64,000 nt of DNA from Eoetvoesiella caeni (GCF_003315175.1 NZ_QNRQ01000012.1:35177-99176), one strand, 5' to 3'; shown: positions 19,543 through 29,229, numbered from the stretch's first letter. Notes: generated by a model not told the origin, from the sequence alone. Translations and numbers: made by a program.

Positions 19543-20408
19543 CAGATACCCCGCTTGAAAAATTTTCCGGTAATGCCTGAAGGCAATACCCGCAACAACA
19601 CAATGGCGGTCACCAGCAACATGACCTCGCCCAGCACTGAAGTACTGAGGACTGTCGTGACCTGGCTTACCGTACCCAGCAAGCCCGACGAAGTCAGCGC
19701 ACCTGTCAAAGGCAAGGCGCCGCCCAGAATGACAGTAATGAACGCCTTGGCTATATAGGTTAGGCCGCTGATCGGCAAGACGCCGGTAAGCGGTGCAAAA
19801 ATAGCGCCGGCCAAGCCTGAAAGCGCCGCGCCTATGCCGAACGTAACCGAATACACGCGCTTGACATTGACTCCCAGCGCCGAAGCCATATCCGCGCTTT
19901 GCATGGTGCCCCGCGCGATCAGCCCGAACGGCGTATGACGCAACAGCACATACATGCCGACCGCAACGGCTACCGCCGCCGCAATCACAAAGAATGTATA
20001 GCCGCCTTCCTGGTAAGCCCCGATCTGGACGCTGCCCAGGGGTGCGCTGACCCCCATCTGATAATAGCCAAACACCGACGACGCCAGGCCGATAAGCAAC
20101 AAGCTAAGCCCCCAGGTCGCCAATATGGTTTCAACGATGCGTCCATACAAATGGCGGATAATAAGACGCTCTATCACGATACCGATCAGGGCGACGGCCA
20201 GCGGCGCAACCACAAACATCGCCACCCAGAAGTTCACGCCCAGGCGCACCGAGAAAATAAAGGCAAAACCTCCCAGCATCAGGAATTCGCCATGGGCGAA
20301 GTTGATGACCCCCATCATTCCGAAGATGATGGCCAGGCCGGCACTGATCAAAAAAAGGCTCGCGACGGCATACAGGATTTGCACGCCCACCAACATGGCC
20401 AGATCCAT
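19542..20408 (-). CDS. ABC transporter permease (LivH/UrtB-like)
   Basis: A 288-aa permease with the family motif MMGVINFAHGEFLMLGGF near residue 30 and a conserved GGALPLTGALTSSGLLG near residue 230. It is the second gene of the binding protein-H-M-G-F-amidase operon. The 161-bp gap before it (20409-20569) is GC-rich and shows no gene. Confidence 0.92.
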   Translation of the reverse strand: MDLAMLVGVQILYAVASLFLISAGLAIIFGMMGVINFAHGEFLMLGGFAFIFSVRLGVNFWVAMFVVAPLAVALIGIVIERLIIRHLYGRIVETILATWGLSLLLIGLASSVFGYYQMGVSAPLGSVQIGAYQEGGYTFFVIAAAVAVAVGMYVLLRHTPFGLIARGTMQSADMASALGVNVKRVYSVTFGIGAALSGLAGAIFAPLTGVLPISGLTYIAKAFITVILGGALPLTGALTSSGLLGTVSQVTTVLSTSVLGEVMLLVTAIVLLRVLPSGITGKFFKRGI

Positions 20409-20569
20409 GGGTACTCCTTATCCGGGATAACTTTTCTTTGCCGCAAGGGCCGCGCCGCGCTGCAAATCCGCGCGATGGCCCCGGCTATCGCCGCGGTTTG
20501 CGTCTTGCCTGGCACGCCCGCGCATCCCGGTTCGAATGCACGGACCAAGCCAACGGCACGCCAGGTAAC

Positions 20570-21787
20570 TTACAGCGACATCTTCAGAACATTGCAGGTT
20601 TGGTCGTTGGCATCCACCGGCGCCACCTGCTTCCAGGATTCCAGTACCTTGAATTTGCTGCTTTGGATTTCAGCAAGATACATGTCCATGACGCAGTAGT
20701 GCGTTTGCGGATGCGAAGACAGCTTGCCGCCGGGGCCTTCGACGGAAACGCCGGACTCGAACGCCTCGATGACCTTCTTGCGGTCTATCGAACCCGCCTT
20801 GCGAACTGTCTCGGCCCATAGCATCAACCCCCCGTAGTCGGCCATAGCCAGCGCCCCGACATAGCTGTAATCGCTGAAGCGCTTTTTGAAACGCTCAATG
20901 AACGCCTTGCTTTCGGGCGTATCGAGCTCGTCGAAATAATTCTTGACGGTGACGATGCCCTGGCTGACCTCGGGCGGCATGCGCATTTGCTCGCCGCCGT
21001 CGCCGATAGTGTGCGACGCCATGGGGATTTGCTTGTTCATGCCGGCCGAGGCCCACTGCCCGTAGAACGCGCCATGCGCTGGACCGACAAAAACGTTGAA
21101 CACAAAGTCAGGCTTGGCCGCCTGGATCTTGCTGATGGTTGAGCCGAACTTGTCGACATCCAGAGGGAAAAGATCGACGCCAACCACCTCGCCGCCATGT
21201 TCCTTGGCAATACGCTCGGCCTGCTTGGCGGACAACTGGCCGAATATGTAGTCCGCGGCCAGTATGTATACCTTTTTTCCGTGCTTTTTCATCATGTACG
21301 GAATCAGGTTGTTCAGCAATTGCTGCGGCGTGGGTCCCGTCGTGAACATGTTACGGTCGCATGCGCCCTCTGGGCCTTCGTTGATCATATTCATGACGTA
21401 CAAGGTCTTGGCCCGCGCCAGCACAGGCCGCACCACTTCGCGCGCGGCACTGGTAATTGCGCCATGCACCACGGCTACACGGTCCTTCAGCGCCAACTGC
21501 TGGGCGTACTGGCCATATAACTGGTTATTGGACTGCGTGTCGTACTTGACCAATTGAATCTGGCGTCCCAGCAAACCGCCCTTGGCGTTGATTTCCTCGG
21601 CGGCCAGTTCAAGGCACTGGGACTTGGGGTGGCCGAACATTTGCAACGGTCCCGAAGTATCCAGCAAAACGCCAACTTTGATAGTATCGGCCGCCAAACT
21701 GGCCGCGGGAAATCCCAGGCCGCCTGCCAACGTTCCCGCCGCACCGCCCAGGCCGTAGCCCAGGAATTCTCTTCTGTTGATTTGCAT
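20570..21787 (-). CDS. Periplasmic amide/urea-type ABC binding protein
   Basis: A 405-aa Peripla_BP_5-type protein. The N-terminus MQINRREFLGYG is a clear twin-arginine motif followed by a hydrophobic stretch and AASLAADT, so Tat export is likely. The mature part begins TIKVGVLLDTSGPLQMFGHP. Overall it resembles the amide/urea-binding group (AmiC, FmdD, UrtA) more than LivK. With the UrtDE-like ATPases and the amidase, it suggests uptake and hydrolysis of an amide. Confidence 0.87.
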   Translation of the reverse strand: MQINRREFLGYGLGGAAGTLAGGLGFPAASLAADTIKVGVLLDTSGPLQMFGHPKSQCLELAAEEINAKGGLLGRQIQLVKYDTQSNNQLYGQYAQQLALKDRVAVVHGAITSAAREVVRPVLARAKTLYVMNMINEGPEGACDRNMFTTGPTPQQLLNNLIPYMMKKHGKKVYILAADYIFGQLSAKQAERIAKEHGGEVVGVDLFPLDVDKFGSTISKIQAAKPDFVFNVFVGPAHGAFYGQWASAGMNKQIPMASHTIGDGGEQMRMPPEVSQGIVTVKNYFDELDTPESKAFIERFKKRFSDYSYVGALAMADYGGLMLWAETVRKAGSIDRKKVIEAFESGVSVEGPGGKLSSHPQTHYCVMDMYLAEIQSSKFKVLESWKQVAPVDANDQTCNVLKMSL

Positions 21788-22111
21788 GTCTCACCTCTCC
21801 TGGCGATTGATCAATCGTGATCTCAAAATATCGGGACTAAGTCTCTGCGTACTTATTAAAAAAGCATCCTTCTACAACGAGCCGTATTAAAGCAATAGAG
21901 TCGACAAAAGAACATGCCGAAAACCGTCTGGCGATTGTCGATTTCGGACAGCGCGGGTTAACCCCTAACGCGTCGAGCACTAAGGGCAGGCAGCCGGGAA
22001 AGTCCTTTTCACTACAACGAATAGCAGCGTCCGCCCCAAGCTTTGCTATGATGTTATTTGCATCCTTTTTATCAAGCAGATACCGTCATGGCGCCTGCAC
22101 ACGAGACAATC
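21788..22111. promoter_or_regulatory. Divergent promoter region with palindrome CGATTGATCAATCG
   Basis: This 324-bp gap holds the promoters of the amide-transport operon (minus) and the hemerythrin gene (plus). CGATTGATCAATCG (21804-21817) is a perfect 14-bp palindrome just upstream of the GGAGAGG ribosome site of the binding-protein gene. GGGTTAACCC (21955-21964) is a second, shorter palindrome in the middle. No coding frame was recognised. Confidence 0.45.
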
Positions 22112-22564
22112 ATGACAGCTCCCCAAGACCTGACCTGGACCGACGCCTTTCTTGCAGGCTACGGCCCCATGGACGATACCCACCGCGAATTCGTCGATAT
22201 AGTCGGCGCCATGCTGCGCGGCCCCGACGAGGCCTTGCTCGAACACTTGCAAAAGCTGATCGTTCACACAGAACATCACTTCTCGCAAGAAGAACACTGG
22301 ATGAACACCACGGCCTTTCCCGCTACGGAATGCCATACCGACGAGCACGCCGCCGTCCTGAAATCCATGCGCGAAGTAGCAAGCTTTGTAACCGAGGGCG
22401 GCGAACCGGCTGAAGCCCGACGCCTGGCCACCGAGCTTGCCCGCTGGTTTCCCGGCCACACCGACTACCTGGACGCATCGCTGGCCCAGTGGGTAGCCAA
22501 GAAGCAGTTAGGCGCTGTTCCGATTGTGGTACGGCGCGGCGTGGCTTATCACGAAGCTGAATAA
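22112..22564 (+). CDS. Bacteriohemerythrin-like protein
   Basis: A 150-aa protein of the hemerythrin HHE family, which binds O2 (or senses oxygen or iron) through a di-iron site. Candidate ligands are seen in DDTHREF, HTEHHFSQEEHWM and TDEHAAV, the usual His/Glu pattern of a four-helix bundle. I chose the ATG at 22112 (MTAPQDLTW), which gives the family length; ATG 22088 is possible. It is a single gene on the plus strand between two minus-strand catabolic operons. It might supply oxygen to the local oxygenases, but that is speculation. Confidence 0.8.
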   Translation: MTAPQDLTWTDAFLAGYGPMDDTHREFVDIVGAMLRGPDEALLEHLQKLIVHTEHHFSQEEHWMNTTAFPATECHTDEHAAVLKSMREVASFVTEGGEPAEARRLATELARWFPGHTDYLDASLAQWVAKKQLGAVPIVVRRGVAYHEAE

Positions 22565-22601
22565 GACTGTCCAACGCACCTCGCCGACAAGTCAGCACTG
22601 T

Positions 22602-23621
22602 CTACCAATGCACCATCGGCAGCCCCGCCGCCTGGGCGCGAAAATACGGAATCCTAGTACCGCGCAGGCTGCCGATATAAACATTGCGAAGATCCGGCCC
22701 GCCAAAGGTCACGCTGGCGAACCAGGGCGCGATGCTGCCGCCGCAAGCCAGCATCAATTCAGGTGTTGCCTTGCCTTGTTCGAACGCGGCCATCAAGGCG
22801 CGACCGGCAGAACTATTTTGATCATCGTCCAGAATAATGCGCAGATCGCCCTGAGGAGTAATGGCGAATATTCGATCTGTCATTACGTGAGTTCCCCACA
22901 GGTTGCCGTAAGCATCGAAAGCAATGCCGTCGATGAATGCGCCGTGGTCGGTGGGGCCGAAAATCTCGCGCTCGGTCAGGCTGCCGTCGTCCAGCACGCG
23001 TAAGCGAGACACCCGTCGTGCGCAGGTTTCAACTGCGTAAAGCCATTGTTCATCGGCATCCAGGCGAATTTCATTAGTGAACTGAAAGCCGTCGGCCACG
23101 ATGCGCAAGCGGCCCTGGTCGTAAAGGGCGATATAGCCGTCGGCCATGGAGGGACTCATGGCCTGCATCCAATTCTTGGTCCGGGTTGAAATAGTCAGCC
23201 ACAACCTGTCGCGACTATCGCGCAAGACGAAATTGACCTTGCCGATGGCCGCGCCGTCTATGGTGTCGGCCAGCACGCGCGTGGTCCCATCGCGCGTCAT
23301 GATTTCAAGGCGGTCGGTACCGAAGTTTGAAATGACGATGTCGCCGTTGGCGGCGAAGGCCAAGCCATTGGGCAAGGTTCCTTCGACGAAGCGCACTTCA
23401 TCGTTGGAGGCCTGTGCAAACGTAGCCTCGGCCTGTTGCGACACAAGACGCTGGCTGCCGTCGGGACGAATGTGCATGACGCCGCCACGGGCATCGGCGG
23501 ACCAGAGCGAACCATCCCGTTCCGCCAATATGCATTCGGGGCGCTGCAGGTCCTGGCCGATATACTTTATAGCGCCCGGGTCGACCTGAAAGCCGTCAAT
23601 GGGATTGATACCCTTTGGCAT
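22602..23621 (-). CDS. SMP-30/gluconolactonase family protein
   Basis: A 339-aa six-bladed beta-propeller of the SMP-30/gluconolaconase/LRE family. Conserved parts include GPDLRNVYIGSLRGTRIP near the C-terminus and GIAFDAYGNLWGTH around residue 220. Members hydrolyse lactones using a divalent metal. A GGGAG site precedes the ATG at 23621. It is the last gene of the TRAP-cyclase-BKACE unit, suggesting a lactone intermediate in that pathway. Confidence 0.82.
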   Translation of the reverse strand: MPKGINPIDGFQVDPGAIKYIGQDLQRPECILAERDGSLWSADARGGVMHIRPDGSQRLVSQQAEATFAQASNDEVRFVEGTLPNGLAFAANGDIVISNFGTDRLEIMTRDGTTRVLADTIDGAAIGKVNFVLRDSRDRLWLTISTRTKNWMQAMSPSMADGYIALYDQGRLRIVADGFQFTNEIRLDADEQWLYAVETCARRVSRLRVLDDGSLTEREIFGPTDHGAFIDGIAFDAYGNLWGTHVMTDRIFAITPQGDLRIILDDDQNSSAGRALMAAFEQGKATPELMLACGGSIAPWFASVTFGGPDLRNVYIGSLRGTRIPYFRAQAAGLPMVHW

Positions 23622-23678
23622 ACTGCTCCCTTTTCTGTCTACTTAGCTTGCCTTGCACGAGTAAGGTGAGTAGCTCCG

Positions 23679-24644
23679 TTAAAAGCCAACGTTTTCCGCG
23701 CCCTTCAGGCCCAGCATGGAGCGGGCCTCGTCGGGCGTGGCAATTTCAAGCCCGAGGCTTTCAACTATGCCGCGCACTTTGGTTACCTGCTCGGCGTTGG
23801 AAGCCGCCAGCGTGCCTCGGCCGATATACAAGCTGTCTTCCAGGCCAACGCGGACACTGCCGCCCAGCAACGCAGCTTGCGTTGCGAAATTCATCTGATG
23901 CCGCCCCGCCGCCAATACCGACCAACGGTAGTCGCTGCCGAACAGTTTGTCGGCGGTGCGCTTCATGAATAATAGATTGTCGAGCTCGGCGCCGATGCCG
24001 CCAAGAATGCCGAAAATCATCTGTACAAAAAACGGCGGTTTGAGCAAGCCGCGATCGACAAAGTGAGCCACGTTATAAAGATGGCCAACGTCGTAGCATT
24101 CGTGCTCGAAACGCGTGCCGTGTTCTTCGCCCAGCATTTTCAATATGCGTTCGATATCGCGAAAGGTATTGCGAAAAATGAAGTCGTCTGTATTGCGCAA
24201 ATATGCTTCTTCCCAGTCGAACTTCCAGTCCTTGTAGCGGTCGGCCATGGGATAGATGCCAAAGTTCATCGAACCCATGTTCAGCGAACACATCTCGGGC
24301 TTGGCTATCAAGGGCGCGGCCAGCCGCTGTTCCACCGTCATGTTCAGGCCACCGCCGGTGGTGACATTGATGATTGCGTCGGTAGCTTCTTTAATACGCG
24401 GCAGGAACTGCATGAACACGGCAGGGTCGGGGGTGGGCCGCCCATCCTGCGGGTCGCGCGCATGCAAATGAAGAATGGCCGCGCCCGCCTGCGCCGCCGC
24501 AATGGCCTGGCTGGCGATATCCTCGGGCTTGTATGGAAGCGCATCGGACATGGTGGGCGTGTGAATGCCTCCGGTTACCGCGCAGGTAATGATGACTTTA
24601 GGTGCCGCGGGCTTTTTGGATTTTGATGCGGACAATTCGGACAT
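23679..24644 (-). CDS. BKACE family beta-keto acid cleavage enzyme
   Basis: A 321-aa protein of the 3-keto-5-aminohexanoate cleavage (Kce)/DUF849 family, which condenses a beta-keto acid with acetyl-CoA and releases acetoacetate plus a new CoA ester. Zinc ligands H59 and H61 are in ILHLHARDPQDGRP; ITCAVTGG near residue 19 and INVTTGGG near residue 94 are family motifs. AGGAG precedes the ATG at 24644. The beta-keto acid substrate is unknown; the neighbouring hydrolase, lactonase and TRAP transporter point to breakdown of an imported acid. Confidence 0.88.
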   Translation of the reverse strand: MSELSASKSKKPAAPKVIITCAVTGGIHTPTMSDALPYKPEDIASQAIAAAQAGAAILHLHARDPQDGRPTPDPAVFMQFLPRIKEATDAIINVTTGGGLNMTVEQRLAAPLIAKPEMCSLNMGSMNFGIYPMADRYKDWKFDWEEAYLRNTDDFIFRNTFRDIERILKMLGEEHGTRFEHECYDVGHLYNVAHFVDRGLLKPPFFVQMIFGILGGIGAELDNLLFMKRTADKLFGSDYRWSVLAAGRHQMNFATQAALLGGSVRVGLEDSLYIGRGTLAASNAEQVTKVRGIVESLGLEIATPDEARSMLGLKGAENVGF

Positions 24645-24663
24645 GGCTGCTCCTATGAATGAT

Positions 24664-25440
24664 TCAATCTTCGAATATGGCCACCGCGCGGGTGAACCCC
24701 GCCGAAGCGCCGCGAATCTTGTATGGAAAGCAAGAAATCATGAAGCCGTTCGGCGGCAAGCTGTGCAAATTGCCCAGCTTTTCCAGGTGGCAATAGGCGC
24801 GCTTCATGCTGGCCCGATGCCCTTCCCATATGATCGACGCATCGTGATTCTCGGCGAACTTCTTGGCCGTATGCACGAACGGCGCATCCCAGCTCCAGGC
24901 GTCGGTGCCAGTAACCCGCACACCGCGCTCGGTCAGATACAGCGTGGCCTCGTCGCCCATGCCGCAGCCGGCGGAGACGTAATCGGGCTGCCCGTAGCGG
25001 GCGCCCGCCGCGGTATTGACCACCACAATGTCGTAGGGCTTCAGCGTATGGCCAATGCGCGCAAGCTCGGCTTCCACTTCAGCGGCGGTTACTACATGAC
25101 CATCGGGAAGATGTCGAAAATCCAGTTTCACGCCTGGGTTGAAACACCACTCCAGCGGCACTTCGTCGATTGTTATGGCCCGCTGGCCTCCGTCCATGGT
25201 GGAATGAAAATGATATGGCGCGTCCAGGTGCGTGCCGTTATGCGTGGACACATTCAAGCGCTCTATCGCCCAGCCTTCGCCACCGGGCAGATCCTCGACC
25301 TTGGCGCCGGGAAAAAACGATACGACATCAGCCGCAGTAGCTTGATGGTTGAAGTACTTGACTTCGGGCATGTGGCCGGGCGGATCCGAAGCGATGTCTG
25401 AATCCAGGGAAACCGAAATATCGACAATGCGACGCGTCAT
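24664..25440 (-). CDS. Cyclase family metal-dependent hydrolase (kynurenine formamidase/isatin hydrolase-like)
   Basis: A 258-aa protein of the cyclase/KynB/isatin hydrolase fold. The metal motif is complete: H67, H71, D73 and H77 in STHNGTHLDAPYHFH. I chose the ATG at 25440 (MTRRIVDISVSL) with GGAG eight bases upstream; the frame extends upstream to 25482 only in overlap with the permease gene. Members open cyclic amides, formamides or lactones. In an operon with BKACE and SMP-30 it probably opens a ring or hydrolyses an amide. Confidence 0.88.
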   Translation of the reverse strand: MTRRIVDISVSLDSDIASDPPGHMPEVKYFNHQATAADVVSFFPGAKVEDLPGGEGWAIERLNVSTHNGTHLDAPYHFHSTMDGGQRAITIDEVPLEWCFNPGVKLDFRHLPDGHVVTAAEVEAELARIGHTLKPYDIVVVNTAAGARYGQPDYVSAGCGMGDEATLYLTERGVRVTGTDAWSWDAPFVHTAKKFAENHDASIIWEGHRASMKRAYCHLEKLGNLHSLPPNGFMISCFPYKIRGASAGFTRAVAIFED

Positions 25441-25456
25441 GATGAAATCTCCGAAA

Positions 25457-26767
25457 TCAGCGTCCCAGGACGCCGACGGCAAGGGAAGGAAATACTAATA
25501 TCAAGATAAGCACGGACGCCATAATGGCCGCAAAAGGCAAGGCCCCCAGGAAAATCTCGCCAAGCTTGAGCGTACGGTCGGGCGACGTGCTTTTTATTAC
25601 ATACACCGACAACCCGAAAGGCGGCGTCAACAAACCTATTTCCACGGCTATGACCGTGACAATACCGAACCAGATTGCATCGATGCCCAGCATCTTCATG
25701 ATTGGAAAGAACAAGGGCACGACTATCAACAGTATCGAGGAGCTGTCCAAGATGGTTCCCATGGCGACAATCAGAACCACGTAGGCAATGATCACGCCCC
25801 AGTAGCCGATATCGCTGGCGGCAATGCCCATGCTGATGTATTCGGGCAGTCCGCTAAGCGACAACATGCGCGAATACATGCTGGCCGCAATGATCAAGAA
25901 GCAAATCGCCGCGGTAACCTGCCCTGTGTCGGCCAGCACTTTCCATATTTTTCCGGGCGGCAGGGCCCGGCGCGCAAAGCCGATAATCACGGCGCCCAGC
26001 GCTCCCACCCCGCCCGCCTCGGTGGGAGTAAAGAAGCCGCCGTAGATGCCGCCCAGCACCAGCGCTATCAGAATAACGATGGGCGCCGACTTGCCCAACA
26101 TGGCGCCCAATGACATCGGCGCCACGTTCTCGGTAATGCCGTCGCCCGCGAAAGCCGGCCAGCGGCGCGCCATGACATATACGCCCAGGCCAAAGGCAAT
26201 GGCCAGGATAATGCCGGGCACGACGCCGGCCAAAAACAGATCGCCAACCGACTGTTCGGTAAGAATGCCGTAAAGGATCAGCAATAGGCTGGGCGGTATC
26301 AGCATGCCCAGCACCGAACTGCCCGCCACAATGCCGTAAGCGAAGCGCTTGCTATAGCCGTGCCGAAGCATTTCGGGCACGGCGACGCGAGTGAAAACCG
26401 CGGCCGACGCTATGGAAATTCCTGTAATGGCCGCAAAGATGGCGTTCGCCCCCACTGTTGCAATACCAAGCCCGCCTTTGATTCGGCCCAGCGCGCGGTT
26501 CGCGACATCGAACGCATCGCGCCCGATGTCCGCTTGCGACACAACAAAGCCCATTAAAACGAACAATGGAACCACGCCGAAGATATAAGAATCGATGGAT
26601 TCGGATGCCGCCAGTGCCAGCATTTTGCCCGCTATCAAGGTACTGCCCTTGATGGCAAACACACCCAGGAAAGAACATACGGCCAAAGCAATGGCCACAT
26701 GCATGCCCGCATAGATAAACACCACCATGCCAAGCAGGGCCAGCGAGCCGATCATAAGGTCGCTCAT
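25457..26767 (-). CDS. dctM: TRAP transporter large permease (DctM)
   Basis: A 436-aa inner-membrane protein with about 12 hydrophobic segments, of the DctM/SiaM family (IYAGMHVAIALAVCSFLGVF near the start, GVVPGIILAIAFGLGV near residue 180, FFTPTEAGGVGALGAVIIGF near residue 247). It is the ion-coupled transport subunit. It overlaps dctQ by 4 bases. Confidence 0.93.
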   Translation of the reverse strand: MSDLMIGSLALLGMVVFIYAGMHVAIALAVCSFLGVFAIKGSTLIAGKMLALAASESIDSYIFGVVPLFVLMGFVVSQADIGRDAFDVANRALGRIKGGLGIATVGANAIFAAITGISIASAAVFTRVAVPEMLRHGYSKRFAYGIVAGSSVLGMLIPPSLLLILYGILTEQSVGDLFLAGVVPGIILAIAFGLGVYVMARRWPAFAGDGITENVAPMSLGAMLGKSAPIVILIALVLGGIYGGFFTPTEAGGVGALGAVIIGFARRALPPGKIWKVLADTGQVTAAICFLIIAASMYSRMLSLSGLPEYISMGIAASDIGYWGVIIAYVVLIVAMGTILDSSSILLIVVPLFFPIMKMLGIDAIWFGIVTVIAVEIGLLTPPFGLSVYVIKSTSPDRTLKLGEIFLGALPFAAIMASVLILILVFPSLAVGVLGR

Positions 26768-27375
26768 GCCCGGCCCCCTTGCGACTTATGCACCGGCGCC
26801 AGCACAGGCTTGCGCATACCGGCCGCAACGTGCGCCGCGCGAATGGTACGCAATAGAAACTGCAATCCCAACGCCACGACACCTATCAGCATGATCAAGC
26901 GCACTGGCCAGATAGGCGCGCTGAAGTCGCCAATATTGCCGACGTATGTATTGCGCGACCAGGCCCGCAGGAAGATGGGCAGCAAGCCATGGAACAGAAC
27001 CACGCAAAGCGCGGCTCCGGCACCACAGTAAAGCGTTTCGAGGGCTGCCTGCAGGCGCTGCGGCAAACGTTCTATCAGGACCTCGGCCCGCGTCAGGCCG
27101 CCCGAACGCAGCGTATGGGCGATTTGCAGGAAAACGATGGCGACAATCGACATGCTGACCAGCTCGGGCACGCCCGAGACGGGCTTGCCCAAGAGCGAGC
27201 GGCTAAGAACGTCGGCATTGATGATCAGCATCACCGCAACGATGATCAAGGTGCCGCTGGCATTCAAGATGGAAGTAAATCCGTCCAGCATACGTTGAAT
27301 CCGACCGTTCGATGGGGGCAGGAAGTCCCCTTCGTCTTGATTGCCGACAGGAACATCGGCATGAATTTCAGCCAT
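26764..27375 (-). CDS. dctQ: TRAP transporter small permease (DctQ)
   Basis: A 203-aa protein with four hydrophobic segments and the DctQ motif SRSLLGKPVSGVPELVSMS near residue 75. It works as a membrane partner of DctM. AGGAG precedes the ATG at 27375, 21 bases after dctP. Confidence 0.9.
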   Translation of the reverse strand: MAEIHADVPVGNQDEGDFLPPSNGRIQRMLDGFTSILNASGTLIIVAVMLIINADVLSRSLLGKPVSGVPELVSMSIVAIVFLQIAHTLRSGGLTRAEVLIERLPQRLQAALETLYCGAGAALCVVLFHGLLPIFLRAWSRNTYVGNIGDFSAPIWPVRLIMLIGVVALGLQFLLRTIRAAHVAAGMRKPVLAPVHKSQGGRA

Positions 27376-27396
27376 GGCTTGCTCCTATCCCGATCG

Positions 27397-28455
27397 TTAT
27401 TCTTTGTCCCAACTGCGCAGCGGCTTGGCCCCGGCCGCACGGACCTCCTGCATATAAGAATCCAGAACTTGACGCGCGGGAAGCTTCTGGCCCTCAAGCT
27501 GAGCCACCCAGCCTTTGGCGGGGTTCTCCATGACCTTGGCGTACTCGGCTTGCAAAGCTTCCGACTGTGTATTGAGTTTTCCACCGTTGGCGACCAAAGT
27601 TTCCAGCGCTGCGGTGGTCGCCTTGCGCAGGTCGTCCAGGTACGCCACGCCGAATGCCTTGGCGCCCTCTACCAAGGCGGCCTTGAGCCTCTCGGGTTGT
27701 GCTTCGTACCAGTCCTTGTTGACTGCAATGCCGCCCGCATACTGGGCCCCATAGCCGACACGCGTTATGTACGGCGCTACTTCCTGGATCTTGGCAGGTA
27801 CCGCTGCCGTGGCAAACGTCAACACACCGTCATAAAGCCCGGTTTGCAAGGAGTTGTAGTATTCGGTCAGGTTGCCGGCCACGCCGACGGCGCCCGTACC
27901 CTTGACCCAGTTGATGGACGGGCCGGGCGTGCCGATCTTGCGGCCTTTAAGATCGTCCAGGCTTTTCAGGGGGAACTTGGTGAACAGCAAATAGTCGTCC
28001 AGCGCGAACCCACCGCCAATATAGACAAGGTCATTATCGTCCCAGGACTTCATCATGGCGGGCGTCTTGCGCTGCACATCTTCCACCGCCGCCGTTACTA
28101 CGCCGGGATCGGTCGACACAAAGGGCGTGTAATACGTAATGTTTTGCAGCGGCATCTTGGACAATTCGAAGATCGTCGGCACCAGCGCCACATCGGCAAC
28201 CCCCTCTTGCGCCGCCTCCAGCTCTTCGCCTACCTTGGCGAGCGAACCGCCGTATTGCTGCTTCCATTCAACGGTAATATCCGAGCCCTTCAAGGACTTA
28301 TCTACCGCCGGAACAAAGGTCTCCTGCAAATGCTTGACCCAGCGGAACACGGGCGGATGTCCGTTGACCAAAGTAACGGTAATTGTCTTGGCCTGCGCAG
28401 CCAGAGAGGCCGCTGTCAATACAGCCGCCAGCGCGGTAGCTTGCAAAATACGCAT
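27397..28455 (-). CDS. dctP: TRAP transporter periplasmic solute-binding protein (DctP)
   Basis: A 352-aa DctP-family receptor with a Sec signal peptide (MRILQATALAAVLTAASLAA, cleavage near AQAK). Family regions include LKSLDDLKGRKIGTPG near residue 162 and a conserved GLYDGVLTF near residue 203. It delivers an organic acid to DctQM. The presence of catabolic enzymes in the same operon suggests an aromatic or cyclic carboxylate rather than a simple C4-dicarboxylate. Confidence 0.9.
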   Translation of the reverse strand: MRILQATALAAVLTAASLAAQAKTITVTLVNGHPPVFRWVKHLQETFVPAVDKSLKGSDITVEWKQQYGGSLAKVGEELEAAQEGVADVALVPTIFELSKMPLQNITYYTPFVSTDPGVVTAAVEDVQRKTPAMMKSWDDNDLVYIGGGFALDDYLLFTKFPLKSLDDLKGRKIGTPGPSINWVKGTGAVGVAGNLTEYYNSLQTGLYDGVLTFATAAVPAKIQEVAPYITRVGYGAQYAGGIAVNKDWYEAQPERLKAALVEGAKAFGVAYLDDLRKATTAALETLVANGGKLNTQSEALQAEYAKVMENPAKGWVAQLEGQKLPARQVLDSYMQEVRAAGAKPLRSWDKE

Positions 28456-28515
28456 GTGATGTCTCCTCGTGGGAATTGCTCTCGGATCTGTCCGATGTAG
28501 ATGGAAAAACGGCGA

Positions 28516-29229
28516 TTAAGATGTTTCCTTGCGGCTTTTCTTGCGGGCCCGTGCCCCTGCCGCGGTTTGCCCGTTGTTGCCGCCGGCGGCCAGGGCTTCT
28601 ATTCCCGCCGACACAAAAGGAATGATGCGCGCCATCATGGCGTCGACGTCACCATCGTTGCACTCGCCGCCCGACAACTGGCCGGCGCGCCCCGTTGCGG
28701 CCATCATGGTCATGCCCACGCCGATGGCGAACATATAGGCCCAGACCGCTTCGGAAGGCTCCAGGCCGGGAACGATTTGCTGAAACGCCTTGATGAATTT
28801 CTGCGCGGTGTTGTCGTAATAAGCGCCTACAAGGGCACGCGAACGTTCGTCGTCGGCATTGGCGGTTACTGCCAATACGCGCGAAAACATATTGCCCGCC
28901 TGGCCCTCGTGGCCGAATTCCACCGTAGGACGAAACAAGGCGTCGATCAGGTCCCCCAACGACGGACACCCCTGCCCTTCAGGCCCGAAAAGCCTTTCCA
29001 GCCTGACGATCCGTTCGGCATTGATGGCGCCCGAACGCCGCGAGAACATGGCCTCGAATAGTTTTTCCTTGGTGCCGAAGTGATAGTGCAGCAACGCCTG
29101 GGCCACACCCGCCTCGGTGGCGATCTGGCGCATGCTGGCGCCCTCGAAGCCATGCAGCGCAAAAATGCGCTCTGCGGCATCTAATATGGAATGACTGGAG
29201 TTCTGCTCGGACAACTCTGTCTCCTGCAT
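28516..29229 (-). CDS. TetR/AcrR family transcriptional regulator
   Basis: A 237-aa repressor with an N-terminal TetR helix-turn-helix (about residues 13-60, GFEGASMRQIATEAGVAQAL then LLHYHFGTKEKLFEAMF). The C-terminal sensor domain is of the CecR/DUF1956-like length. It is 60 bases upstream of dctP in the same direction and probably controls the whole TRAP-BKACE unit and itself. The palindrome at 29262-29279, 33 bases before its start, is the likely operator. Confidence 0.88.
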   Translation of the reverse strand: MQETELSEQNSSHSILDAAERIFALHGFEGASMRQIATEAGVAQALLHYHFGTKEKLFEAMFSRRSGAINAERIVRLERLFGPEGQGCPSLGDLIDALFRPTVEFGHEGQAGNMFSRVLAVTANADDERSRALVGAYYDNTAQKFIKAFQQIVPGLEPSEAVWAYMFAIGVGMTMMAATGRAGQLSGGECNDGDVDAMMARIIPFVSAGIEALAAGGNNGQTAAGARARKKSRKETS

